A stretch of DNA of 5,728 nt from Tannerella sp. Its GTDB lineage: Bacteria; Bacteroidota; Bacteroidia; Bacteroidales; Tannerellaceae. Under the pieces are notes generated by a model, which was not told where the DNA came from, searched no databases, and worked only from the letters and a program-made list of their open reading frames with translations. Below are positions 1 to 5,689 of this stretch, piece by piece (position 1 is the stretch's first letter; every line of letters begins with the position of its first letter). A program made the position numbers and the translations under genes. The stretch is taken from contig JAITHS010000307.1 of the NCBI GenBank assembly GCA_031279875.1, positions 1 through 5,728 of the forward strand, written 5' to 3'.

Positions 1-60
1 TCCCCATATTGTATGTAGGAATGTTGGATTTTGTCGGATAGCCGCTTTGGTCACAATGTC
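1..60 (-). other. Unassigned left edge, open on the minus strand
   Basis: Read on the minus strand, these bases are less AT-rich than the adjoining repeat array. They stay open to the window edge in the frame giving DIVTKAAIRQNPTFLHTIWG, with a possible GTG start at 52-54, but no ATG precedes it and an in-frame TAG lies upstream at 109-111. A second minus frame (CDQSGYPTKSNIPTYNMG) is also open. The stretch could be the first codons of a leftward gene driven by the promoter at 317-326, or part of a dispersed non-coding repeat. Its first bases (acaatgtc, 53-60) repeat the motif of the neighbouring array, so the array may reach this far. Too short to assign a product. Confidence 0.2.
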
Positions 61-85
61 TTCAACAAGGCAAGAATAAATAAAT

Positions 86-290
86 GCTAAACAATCATTC
101 TAAAACTGCTAAACAATGTCATTTTTTACTAAACGTTATTCATCATTTGTCATGCTAAACGTCATTCATCATTCATCTTGCTAAACAATATCATTTTTAA
201 TAAACATTTTTTTTCATTTCGCTAAACAATGTCTTTTTTCTTGCCAATCAATTTTTCTTTTTCTTTCTTTTCTTGCTAAACACTTTCTTT
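86..290. repeat. Degenerate GCTAAAC / GACATTGTTTAGC repeat array
   Basis: The core GCTAAAC (minus strand GTTTAGC) occurs at 86-92, 108-114, 154-160, 180-186, 221-227 and 275-281, with variants at 128-134 (actaaac) and 199-205 (aataaac). Several copies extend to GCTAAACAATGTC followed by a T-rich run. Starts are 19 to 26 bases apart except for the last interval of 54. Copies are imperfect and there are no conserved unique spacers, so this is not a CRISPR array. It lies just downstream of the minus-strand -7 box at 317-326, so it would be transcribed as an A-rich leader reading GACATTGTTTAGC. Function unknown. Confidence 0.75.
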
Positions 291-316
291 TTTTTGCTTT
301 TTGCTTTATTTTCGAC

Positions 317-326
317 TGCAAAGGTA
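317..326 (-). promoter_or_regulatory. Bacteroidota-type -7 promoter box, leftward
   Basis: The minus strand reads TACCTTTGCA, an exact match to the TAnnTTTG -7 consensus of Bacteroidota sigma-ABfr promoters and the same as the box ahead of the prenyl synthase. No TTTG -33 box is present at the usual 17-23 base spacing. Transcription would start near 310 and run left through the repeat array towards the window edge. No gene is visible downstream inside the window, so its target is either outside the window or a non-coding RNA. Confidence 0.55.
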
Positions 327-351
327 CGGACTTTTTTTAATGTGTACATTG

Positions 352-385
352 ATTTATGTTAAGAACGCACTTCTTTAACATAAAT
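352..385. repeat. AT-rich inverted repeat between oxidoreductase end and leftward promoter
   Basis: The arms are ATTTATGTTAAGAA (352-365) and TTCTTTAACATAAAT (371-385), with loop CGCAC. They pair over 14 positions with one bulged base. The element lies 40 bases past the oxidoreductase stop codon, so it could be its terminator. No U-run follows on the minus strand, so it is not a canonical intrinsic terminator. It also sits just upstream of the leftward -7 box (317-326) and could be an operator there. The sequence alone does not decide between these. Confidence 0.5.
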
Positions 386-424
386 TTAACATTAATTTAT
401 AGAAATTGTCCGAAAATTGAGCCA

Positions 425-1435
425 TTATGATAAGTTTTGTGTTACTGACGATACCCCTACTTGTCGTCGGATTTCGTCGATTATTTCCATTGTTATCAAT
501 GAATTAGCGTGAGAGTTGACTGATGATTGACTGCAACCGGATTGGATGAGGTCAATAAATTCGGCAACTTCGTAGTAGTATTCGTTATGAACGGTAGCGT
601 TTTGTGGAAACAGGGGAAACAGGGTAGTAAGTTCGCCTTTGCGACGTTTCAATGTTACTTTGCTGATGATGTTGATTCGGTCTAATGTTATGGTACCGTC
701 TTCGCCCTGAATTTCGGTCGGGAGGTCGGAATCGGCTATTTTACTGTATATTACGTTAGCCGTCATGCCGTTGTTGTACTCAAAAACGACGCTGCCGTGT
801 CCGTCAACGCCGGTATGCAGTTTGACGCCCGACGCATTGACGGTTTTTGGTTTACCGAACAACACTACCATCGGATATATTGTATAGACGCCGATATCCA
901 TCACCGCACCGTTGCTCAATTCCGGTTTGAAAGCGTTTAAAACGATGCCTTCTTTCAATTTGTCATAGCGCGACGAGTATTGACAAAAGCATGAAAACCA
1001 GTTTCTTACGACGCCGATTTCTTTTACCGCATTGATAACAGTTTTGAATGCAGGCGTCAAAACCGGTTTCATCGCTTCCATCAGGACTACGTTGTTGCGT
1101 TGCGCCGTTTCGACCATGAGCCGTGCTTCTTGGGCATTCGACGCAAAGGCTTTCTCGCACAACACATGTTTGCCGTTTCGCATACATATTATACTGTGAT
1201 GCGCATGAAAAGCGTTGGGTGAAGCAATATAAACGGCATCAATCAATTGACTTTGAGCCATTTCCTCCAAAGAAGTAAAAACGTTCGGTATATTATGTTT
1301 TTCGGCGAAAGCACGTCCGGTATCAATACTGCGCGAGCATACTGCTGTAAGTTCGAAGCGTTTATCTTCGCGTCCTCCCGCTATTACCCAATCGGTAATA
1401 AAATTTGTGCCGACAACGCCGAATCTTACTTTCAT
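425..1435 (-). CDS. Gfo/Idh/MocA family NAD(P)-dependent oxidoreductase
   Basis: A cytosolic 336-residue dehydrogenase; members of this family oxidise or reduce sugars, inositols and related alcohols with NAD(P). The N-terminal Rossmann fold begins at residue 3 with the dinucleotide loop GVVGTNFI (6-13), a variant of the usual GxxGTGxI. The AVCSRS strand end (31-36) and the IASPNAFHAHH segment (70-80) are typical of the family. The EKP motif appears as CEKAFASN (93-100), keeping Lys95 but with Ala for Pro. The C-terminal sheet domain carries DIGVY (180-184), placing Tyr where many members have a catalytic His, as in dihydrodiol-dehydrogenase-like members. Length is normal for the family. The ATG (1433-1435) overlaps the ychF TGA by 4 bases, which indicates translational coupling and an operon. 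Substrate cannot be predicted. Confidence 0.93.
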   Translation of the reverse strand: MKVRFGVVGTNFITDWVIAGGREDKRFELTAVCSRSIDTGRAFAEKHNIPNVFTSLEEMAQSQLIDAVYIASPNAFHAHHSIICMRNGKHVLCEKAFASNAQEARLMVETAQRNNVVLMEAMKPVLTPAFKTVINAVKEIGVVRNWFSCFCQYSSRYDKLKEGIVLNAFKPELSNGAVMDIGVYTIYPMVVLFGKPKTVNASGVKLHTGVDGHGSVVFEYNNGMTANVIYSKIADSDLPTEIQGEDGTITLDRINIISKVTLKRRKGELTTLFPLFPQNATVHNEYYYEVAEFIDLIQSGCSQSSVNSHANSLITMEIIDEIRRQVGVSSVTQNLS

Positions 1436-2535
1436 ACGTTAAATCTGAAATGCATTATATCTCCGTCTTTAACGGTGTATTCTTTTCCTTCGACCGCCAT
1501 TTTGCCTGCTTCCTTAACTGCCGTTTCGGAGCCGTAAGATATGTAGTCGGCATATTTGATGACTTCGGCGCGGATAAAGCCTTTCTCGAAATCGGAGTGG
1601 ATAACGCCGGCGCACTGCGGAGCCTTGCTGCCGCAACGGTATGTCCATGCACGCACTTCCATCGGGCCGGCTGTGAGGAACGTTTCGAGTTCGAGCAACT
1701 TGTATGCTGCTTTTATCAGCCTGTTGACGCCCGATTCCGTCAGTCCTATCTCGGCAAGAAACATTTCGCGCTCTTCAAACGTCTCAAATTCAGCTATCTC
1801 GCCTTCGATTTTTGCCGCAATAACCATTATTTCAGCCTGTTCTGCGCCGGCGGAAGCCCGTACCTGCTCTACGTAAGTGTTGCCGTTGACGGCGCTTGCT
1901 TCGTCAACGTTGCAGACATACAACACGGGCTTGTTGGTAAGCAGAAACAACTCGTGCGCAATACTCTGCTCGTCTTTGTTTTCGAGCGCTACAGTGCGGG
2001 CGTTAAGTCCTTTTTCGAGCGCTTCCTGGTATCGTATGAACACTTCGAGCGCCTGTTTCGCTTGCTTGTCGCCGCCTGTCTGTGCCTGTTTACGAACCTT
2101 TGCGATACGGCTTTCAATTGTTTCCAAGTCTTTGATTTGCAACTCGGTATCAATTATTTCCTTATCTCTTACGGGATTGACGTTGCCGTCAACATGCACT
2201 ACGTTAGGGTCATCAAAGCATCGCAAGACGTGTATAATAGCGTCGGTTTCGCGAATGTTGGCAAGAAATTTGTTTCCCAGCCCTTCACCTTTGCTTGCGC
2301 CTTTAACTAATCCGGCAATGTCAACAATCTCGACAGTAGTAGGCACAATGCGTTCGGGATTAACAAGTTGCGCAAGTTTGTTTAGCCTTTCGTCGGGAAC
2401 GGTAATTACGCCGACATTAGGTTCGATAGTACAAAACGGGAAATTTGCCGCCTGCGCTTTCGCATTCGACAAACAGTTAAACAATGTTGACTTCCCGACA
2501 TTGGGCAGTCCTACGATTCCACATTTTAAAGACAT
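1432..2535 (-). CDS. ychF: YchF/OLA1 family redox-regulated P-loop NTPase, ribosome-binding
   Basis: A 367-residue Obg-related NTPase that, in characterised members, binds ribosomes and prefers ATP to GTP. The P-loop is GLPNVGKST (9-17). The G3/switch region runs from DIAGLVKGASKGEG (72-85) through GNKFL. The G4 position is NVDE (209-212) instead of NKxD, which explains the relaxed nucleotide specificity of this subfamily. A charged helical, coiled-coil-like insertion covers about 125-195. A C-terminal TGS domain (about 280-367) ends in the family signature DGDIMHFRFNV. The ATG at 2533-2535 is chosen because it gives the family's standard N-terminus (MSLKCGIVGLPN) and length. An upstream in-frame TTG (2557-2559) lies inside the promoter -7 box and cannot be the start. 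First gene of a two-gene leftward unit. Confidence 0.97.
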   Translation of the reverse strand: MSLKCGIVGLPNVGKSTLFNCLSNAKAQAANFPFCTIEPNVGVITVPDERLNKLAQLVNPERIVPTTVEIVDIAGLVKGASKGEGLGNKFLANIRETDAIIHVLRCFDDPNVVHVDGNVNPVRDKEIIDTELQIKDLETIESRIAKVRKQAQTGGDKQAKQALEVFIRYQEALEKGLNARTVALENKDEQSIAHELFLLTNKPVLYVCNVDEASAVNGNTYVEQVRASAGAEQAEIMVIAAKIEGEIAEFETFEEREMFLAEIGLTESGVNRLIKAAYKLLELETFLTAGPMEVRAWTYRCGSKAPQCAGVIHSDFEKGFIRAEVIKYADYISYGSETAVKEAGKMAVEGKEYTVKDGDIMHFRFNV

Positions 2536-2556
2536 AATTTTATCGTTTTTGAGGTG

Positions 2557-2564
2557 CAAAGATA
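2557..2564 (-). promoter_or_regulatory. -7 box of the ychF promoter
   Basis: The minus strand reads TATCTTTG, followed by CA, matching TAnnTTTG. It lies 21 bases upstream of the ychF ATG, which predicts a 5' leader of about 15-18 bases. There is no recognisable TTTG -33 box at normal spacing. The region where that box would lie overlaps the -7 box of the divergent MFS gene. Confidence 0.65.
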
Positions 2565-2585
2565 GTTATTTTTCCGATAAATGAT

Positions 2586-2593
2586 TACTTTTG
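2586..2593 (+). promoter_or_regulatory. -7 box of the MFS transporter promoter
   Basis: TACTTTTG followed by CA matches TAnnTTTG. Its last G is only 4 bases from the MFS ATG (2598-2600). By the usual spacing, transcription would start at or within a few bases of the ATG, giving a leaderless or nearly leaderless mRNA. No TTTG -33 box is evident. The box faces away from the ychF -7 box with 21 bases between them. Confidence 0.6.
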
Positions 2594-2597
2594 CAGT

Positions 2598-3956
2598 ATG
2601 AAAAATAAATATTCCATCCTTGCGGTGTTATGTTTGTCGGGTGCGACGGTGCCATTCAGCGGCAACTCTATTAATCTGGCACTCAAAGATATATCTACTG
2701 ATTTGGGTATGAATGCGGTGGCTATTAGTTGGATTGTAACGGCGATGATGTTACCGTCGGCGGTGCTGCAAATTCCTTTCGGCAAAGCGGGCGATATAAT
2801 AGGTCACAAGAAGATTTTGCTGATAGGGATAGCGCTGTTTACTGCGGCTTCGACTGCGTGTGTTTTTGTGACTGACGGTACTACTCTGCTTGTGTTAAGG
2901 TTTGTGCAGGGCGTCGGCACGGCTATGATGTTCGGCACTACGATGGCTATCATCATGAATGTTTTTCCGCGAGAAGAGCGCGGCAAGGTTATCGGCATCA
3001 ACACTGCCGTTGTGTATCTTGCTCTTGCGGCGGGACCTGTTGTAGGCGGAATGCTGACGCATTATTTCGGGTGGCGAAGTATTTTTGCAATTACTGCTCT
3101 GATGGGCGTTATCTCTATTGCGGGTATCGTTTTGCTGCTCAAATCGGAATGGAAAGAAAAGCAGACAGGCAAGTTCGATATGCTTGGCATGGGGGTCTAT
3201 TCTGGGGCGCTTGTCAGTATTCTGTGGGGTGTTTCGATGCTTCCTTCTTTTGAAGGTATTGTGTTGACAGTCATCGGATTACCGGCATTATTACTGTTTG
3301 TTTTTATTGAAAAGCGACATTCTGCTCCAATGTTTGACGTCAGGATGTTTTTTTCCAATCGTGTTTTCAGAATGTCGTCGTTTGCGGCGCTGATAAACTA
3401 TTCGGCTACTTATGCGATAGGTTTTCTTGTCAGTCTTTATTTGCAGTATATTAAGGGATTAGACCCGCAGCAAGCCGGCTGGATACTGTTATCACAGCCT
3501 GTCGCGATGATGAGTTTGTCGCTGTTAGCGGGTCGATTGTCGGACAGTATCGACGCAACAAAACTCGCCACTCTCGGTATGGCAGTGATAGTAGTATCTT
3601 TATGTATTTTGCTGACCATATCAGCTTCAACGCCGGTATGGTTGCTGATAACCGTTTTACTTGTACTCGGCTGCGGTTTCGGACTGTTTTCATCACCTAA
3701 TACTAACGTGATAATGAGTTCTGTTGAGAAACGTCATCTCGGCATGGCTTCGGCAACAACCGGCACAATGCGTCAGGTAGGTCAGGCTTTCAGCATGGGA
3801 ATAACGATGATGATGCTGTCGCTGTTTGTCGGCAAAATGCAGATAACAGTTGAAGTTTATCCCTTGCTGATGCGCTGTATGCGCGTTACTTTCCTGATAC
3901 TTACCGTTTTGTGCTGCGCAGGAGTTTATTTGTCGTCGGTAAGAAAACGCCCGTAG
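2598..3956 (+). CDS. MFS transporter, DHA2 (EmrB/QacA-like) 14-helix drug:H+ antiporter family
   Basis: A 452-residue inner-membrane protein, probably a proton-coupled exporter of drugs or other small molecules. Hydrophobic segments fit 14 transmembrane helices (about 5-27, 42-62, 72-92, 97-121, 133-154, 160-181, 197-216, 219-237, 258-285, 293-313, 323-342, 347-365, 393-411, 426-446). Motif A after helix 2 is FGKAGDIIGHKK (61-72), with Asp66. The helix 4 motif B is LRFVQGVG (100-107), with Arg101. The antiporter motif C in helix 5 is AAGPVVGGML (144-153). The segment SSPNTNVIMSSV (365-376) and the TGTMRQVGQAFSMGI stretch (388-402) are typical of DHA2 members. It is slightly shorter than EmrB, with short loops. 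The start is fixed because the next in-frame Met (38) would remove helix 1. No membrane-fusion or outer-membrane partner is adjacent. Substrate unknown. Confidence 0.92.
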   Translation: MKNKYSILAVLCLSGATVPFSGNSINLALKDISTDLGMNAVAISWIVTAMMLPSAVLQIPFGKAGDIIGHKKILLIGIALFTAASTACVFVTDGTTLLVLRFVQGVGTAMMFGTTMAIIMNVFPREERGKVIGINTAVVYLALAAGPVVGGMLTHYFGWRSIFAITALMGVISIAGIVLLLKSEWKEKQTGKFDMLGMGVYSGALVSILWGVSMLPSFEGIVLTVIGLPALLLFVFIEKRHSAPMFDVRMFFSNRVFRMSSFAALINYSATYAIGFLVSLYLQYIKGLDPQQAGWILLSQPVAMMSLSLLAGRLSDSIDATKLATLGMAVIVVSLCILLTISASTPVWLLITVLLVLGCGFGLFSSPNTNVIMSSVEKRHLGMASATTGTMRQVGQAFSMGITMMMLSLFVGKMQITVEVYPLLMRCMRVTFLILTVLCCAGVYLSSVRKRP

Positions 3957-3979
3957 CGCAGACATTTTTGTCTGTGTTA
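3954..3979 (+). other. Hairpin over the MFS stop codon and next gene's -33 box
   Basis: CAGACA (3959-3964) and TGTCTG (3969-3974) are perfect arms around TTTT. In RNA the stem extends outward through pairs including G-U to about 11 bp, reaching the TAG stop at 3954-3956. It may end or stabilise the MFS transcript. However, eight A residues (3979-3986) follow it, not a T-run, so it is not a standard intrinsic terminator in either direction. Because it includes the TTTG -33 box of the next promoter, it could instead be an operator. Confidence 0.5.
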
Positions 3980-3998
3980 AAAAAAATGTTTACCTTTG
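3967..3998 (+). promoter_or_regulatory. Promoter of the polyprenyl synthase-kinase operon
   Basis: This is the clearest Bacteroidota promoter in the window: TTTG (3967-3970), a 20-base spacer, then TACCTTTG (3991-3998) followed by CA. Both boxes and the spacing match the TTTG-N(17-23)-TAnnTTTG consensus. Predicted transcription start is about 4003-4005, leaving a leader of roughly 13-15 bases with no Shine-Dalgarno sequence before the ATG at 4018. Confidence 0.8.
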
Positions 3999-4017
3999 CA
4001 GTAAATTTCAATACAGA

Positions 4018-4986
4018 ATGACAGAAATATTAAAAATTGCGGAGCCTGTAAAGGATGTTTTTTGCCTTTGCAGAGATGAGTTCTTGAAAATTCTTAACAG
4101 CGAGACTCCTCTGTTGCAATCGACTATCGCGCATATTATGAATACGAAAGGTAAGCGTATCCGTCCTTTACTGCTGTTGCTGACTGCCAAGGCATGTGGT
4201 AAAGTAACGCCACAGGCTATCGAATACGGTGCTGTCATTGAAATGCTGCATACGGCTACGCTTATCCACGACGACGTAATAGACGAAACCAAACAGCGAC
4301 GTGGCCGGACATCTCTTAACGCGGTGTATGACAACAGAATATCTGTCCTGACAGGCGATTTTCTCTTTGCCGGCGCTTTACAAAAAGCTTGCGAAATGGG
4401 TAATCTGTTTATTGTCAATATGGTATCAAACGTATGCAGAGCGCTGTCGGAAGGAGAGATGATGGAGATAGACAATGCCGGTCGGCACAGTCTCGATGAA
4501 GATAATTATATGAAAATGATACGTAAAAAGACCGCATCGCTTATTTCGGTCTGTGCCGAGATAGGCGCAGTTTCGGCAGGAGCGTCGCCGGAAATAATTT
4601 CTGCCTGCCGCACTTTCGGCGAATATCTCGGTTATTGCTTCCAAATAAAAGATGACATCTTCGATTATTACGACGATGCTGCTATCGGCAAACCTACCGG
4701 TAACGATATTCGCGAAGGTAAGATAACGCTACCGTTGCTATATGCGCTCAACACATCCGCAGAAGCGGAGCATTTTTGTAATATTATTGAACGTCAGGAT
4801 TTTACGCCCGATAATGTGGCGGCTCTGATAGATTTTGCAAAACGCAGCGGCGGTATAGAATATGCCAAAAAGATGCTTTCCGACTATAAATCAAAGGCAA
4901 AAGAACTTATCAACACCCTGCACGACAGCGATGCCCGCAACAGTTTGCTGTTACTGGCGGATTATTTTGCCGACCGCAAATACTAA
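4018..4986 (+). CDS. Polyprenyl diphosphate synthase (trans, long-chain; IspB/HepT-like)
   Basis: A 322-residue all-helical enzyme that elongates an allylic diphosphate with isopentenyl diphosphate. In Bacteroidota the expected product is the menaquinone side chain. The IPP-binding region GKRIRP is at 45-50. The first Asp-rich motif is HTATLIHDDVIDE (78-90, Asp85, Asp86, Asp89), followed by RRGR (94-97). The second Asp-rich motif is KDDIFDYYDD (211-220). GKPTGNDIREGKITLPL (224-240) supplies the conserved lysines and catalytic-site loop. The residues just before the first Asp motif are small (Ala80, Thr81) instead of aromatic, which in this family allows long chains, so a geranyl or farnesyl synthase is unlikely. 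Exact chain length cannot be read from sequence. It has its own promoter and is followed after 12 bases by the kinase gene, probably co-transcribed. Confidence 0.94.
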   Translation: MTEILKIAEPVKDVFCLCRDEFLKILNSETPLLQSTIAHIMNTKGKRIRPLLLLLTAKACGKVTPQAIEYGAVIEMLHTATLIHDDVIDETKQRRGRTSLNAVYDNRISVLTGDFLFAGALQKACEMGNLFIVNMVSNVCRALSEGEMMEIDNAGRHSLDEDNYMKMIRKKTASLISVCAEIGAVSAGASPEIISACRTFGEYLGYCFQIKDDIFDYYDDAAIGKPTGNDIREGKITLPLLYALNTSAEAEHFCNIIERQDFTPDNVAALIDFAKRSGGIEYAKKMLSDYKSKAKELINTLHDSDARNSLLLLADYFADRKY

Positions 4987-4998
4987 ACATTAAATTTT

Positions 4999-5541
4999 AT
5001 GTCAAAAATAATAACAATAACAGGCGATCTCGGAAGTGGCAAGTCAACAGTATCCGATATATTGTGTAAACGTCTTAATTACAGTTATATATACACGGGA
5101 AAGATACAGCGCGAGATAGCCGAAAGGTATAAGATGACGACTTTGGAACTGAATAAATACTCCGAAACGCATCCTGAAATAGATGCCGAAATAGACCGTA
5201 CATTCGTAGCGTTGGGCGAGCAACAAAACATTGTAGTCGATTCGCGACTTGCATGGCATTTTATTCCTAACTCGCTGAAAGTCTATTTAAAAACAGATGT
5301 GGAAGTATCGGCCAAACGCATCATCGGCGATTCAAACTCGGTTCGCAAGAGCGAGAAATACGCCTCTCTTGAAGAAGCAACAGAGCATATCAAAGCCCGC
5401 AAAGCAAGCGAAAACAAAAGATATTCCGACCTTTACGGATTAGACTGCGACGATATGTCAAACTATGACCTGATAATCGACACATCTTATATTACGCCCG
5501 AAGAAGTTGCCGATATTATCATTGATATTAAATCGCAATGA
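4999..5541 (+). CDS. Cytidylate kinase-like P-loop kinase (archaeal/CMK2 type)
   Basis: A 180-residue cytosolic nucleoside-monophosphate-kinase fold protein. The Walker A loop is GDLGSGKST (9-17). The YTGKIQREIAERYKMT segment (32-47), the SETHPEIDAEID stretch (55-66) and VVDSRLAWHFIP (79-90) match the NMP-binding layout of archaeal-type CMP kinases. The lid region has the hallmark RKASENKRYSDLYGLD (134-149), rich in Arg/Lys. It is shorter than the usual bacterial Cmk (about 225 residues), and belongs to the compact CMK2-like group. The likely reaction is ATP-dependent phosphorylation of CMP/dCMP, but the true substrate is uncertain because bacteria with this protein may also carry classical Cmk. 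ATG at 4999-5001 is the only sensible start. It lies 12 bases after the prenyl synthase stop with no promoter between, so probably the same operon. Confidence 0.82.
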   Translation: MSKIITITGDLGSGKSTVSDILCKRLNYSYIYTGKIQREIAERYKMTTLELNKYSETHPEIDAEIDRTFVALGEQQNIVVDSRLAWHFIPNSLKVYLKTDVEVSAKRIIGDSNSVRKSEKYASLEEATEHIKARKASENKRYSDLYGLDCDDMSNYDLIIDTSYITPEEVADIIIDIKSQ

Positions 5542-5594
5542 CGTTTTTCGCTCAATTGCATCATTACGAGGGCGTTAACGTACAGGGCATTCGC

Positions 5595-5689
5595 AGTCCC
5601 GCAGGGACAACACTTTATTAACCGGTGACTTTAGTCTCCGGTGAGAAGAGTCATATCAACAATAGTCCCGCATGGGACGACACTTGATT
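5595..5689. repeat. Intergenic palindromic repeat, two AGTCCCGCA(T)GGGAC units
   Basis: Two related units start 69 bases apart: AGTCCCGCAGGGACAACACT from 5595 and AGTCCCGCATGGGACGACAC from 5664, both continuing TT(t/g)ATT. Each core is itself a hairpin, GTCCC/GGGAC with a 3- or 4-base loop (5596-5608 and 5665-5678). The array follows the kinase gene, in a stretch with no coding signal, and may continue past the right edge. It looks like a REP-like dispersed intergenic element. Function and genome copy number cannot be judged here. Confidence 0.7.
5621..5642. repeat. Hairpin between the two GTCCC units
   Basis: ACCGGTGACT (5621-5630) and AGTCTCCGGT (5633-5642) are inverted arms with a single mismatch. 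Folded as RNA this gives a stem of about nine positions, including one T-T mismatch, closed by a TTTA loop. It sits between the two palindromic units and appears to be part of the same repeat. No T-run follows, so a terminator role for the kinase operon is possible but unsupported. Confidence 0.6.

Noticed and set aside
86..290. Possible CRISPR array in the left repeats
   Set aside because: The repeats are short (7-13 bases), imperfect and unevenly spaced. The intervening bases are similar T-rich sequence, not unique spacers, and no cas gene is present.
2536..2559. N-terminal 8-residue extension of YchF from a TTG at 2557-2559
   Set aside because: The TTG is part of the TATCTTTG promoter box, so it precedes the likely transcription start. 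The ATG at 2533-2535 gives the standard YchF N-terminus and length.
1405..2584. Long plus-strand open frames of 301 and 235 codons opposite ychF
   Set aside because: They are antisense shadows of a highly conserved gene. Their translations are Cys/Phe- or Ser-rich, with no family motifs and no promoter boxes.
3954..3990. Rho-independent terminator after the MFS gene
   Set aside because: The stem is good, but an A-run, not a T-run, follows it, so it is recorded only as a hairpin of unknown role.
4008..4644. Minus-strand open frames within the prenyl synthase gene
   Set aside because: They lie opposite a clearly coding gene with full family motifs, and their translations have no recognisable domain.
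425..5541. A novel multi-gene defence or mobile system
   Set aside because: All five complete genes belong to familiar families with ordinary lengths, similar codon style and no mobile-element hallmarks.
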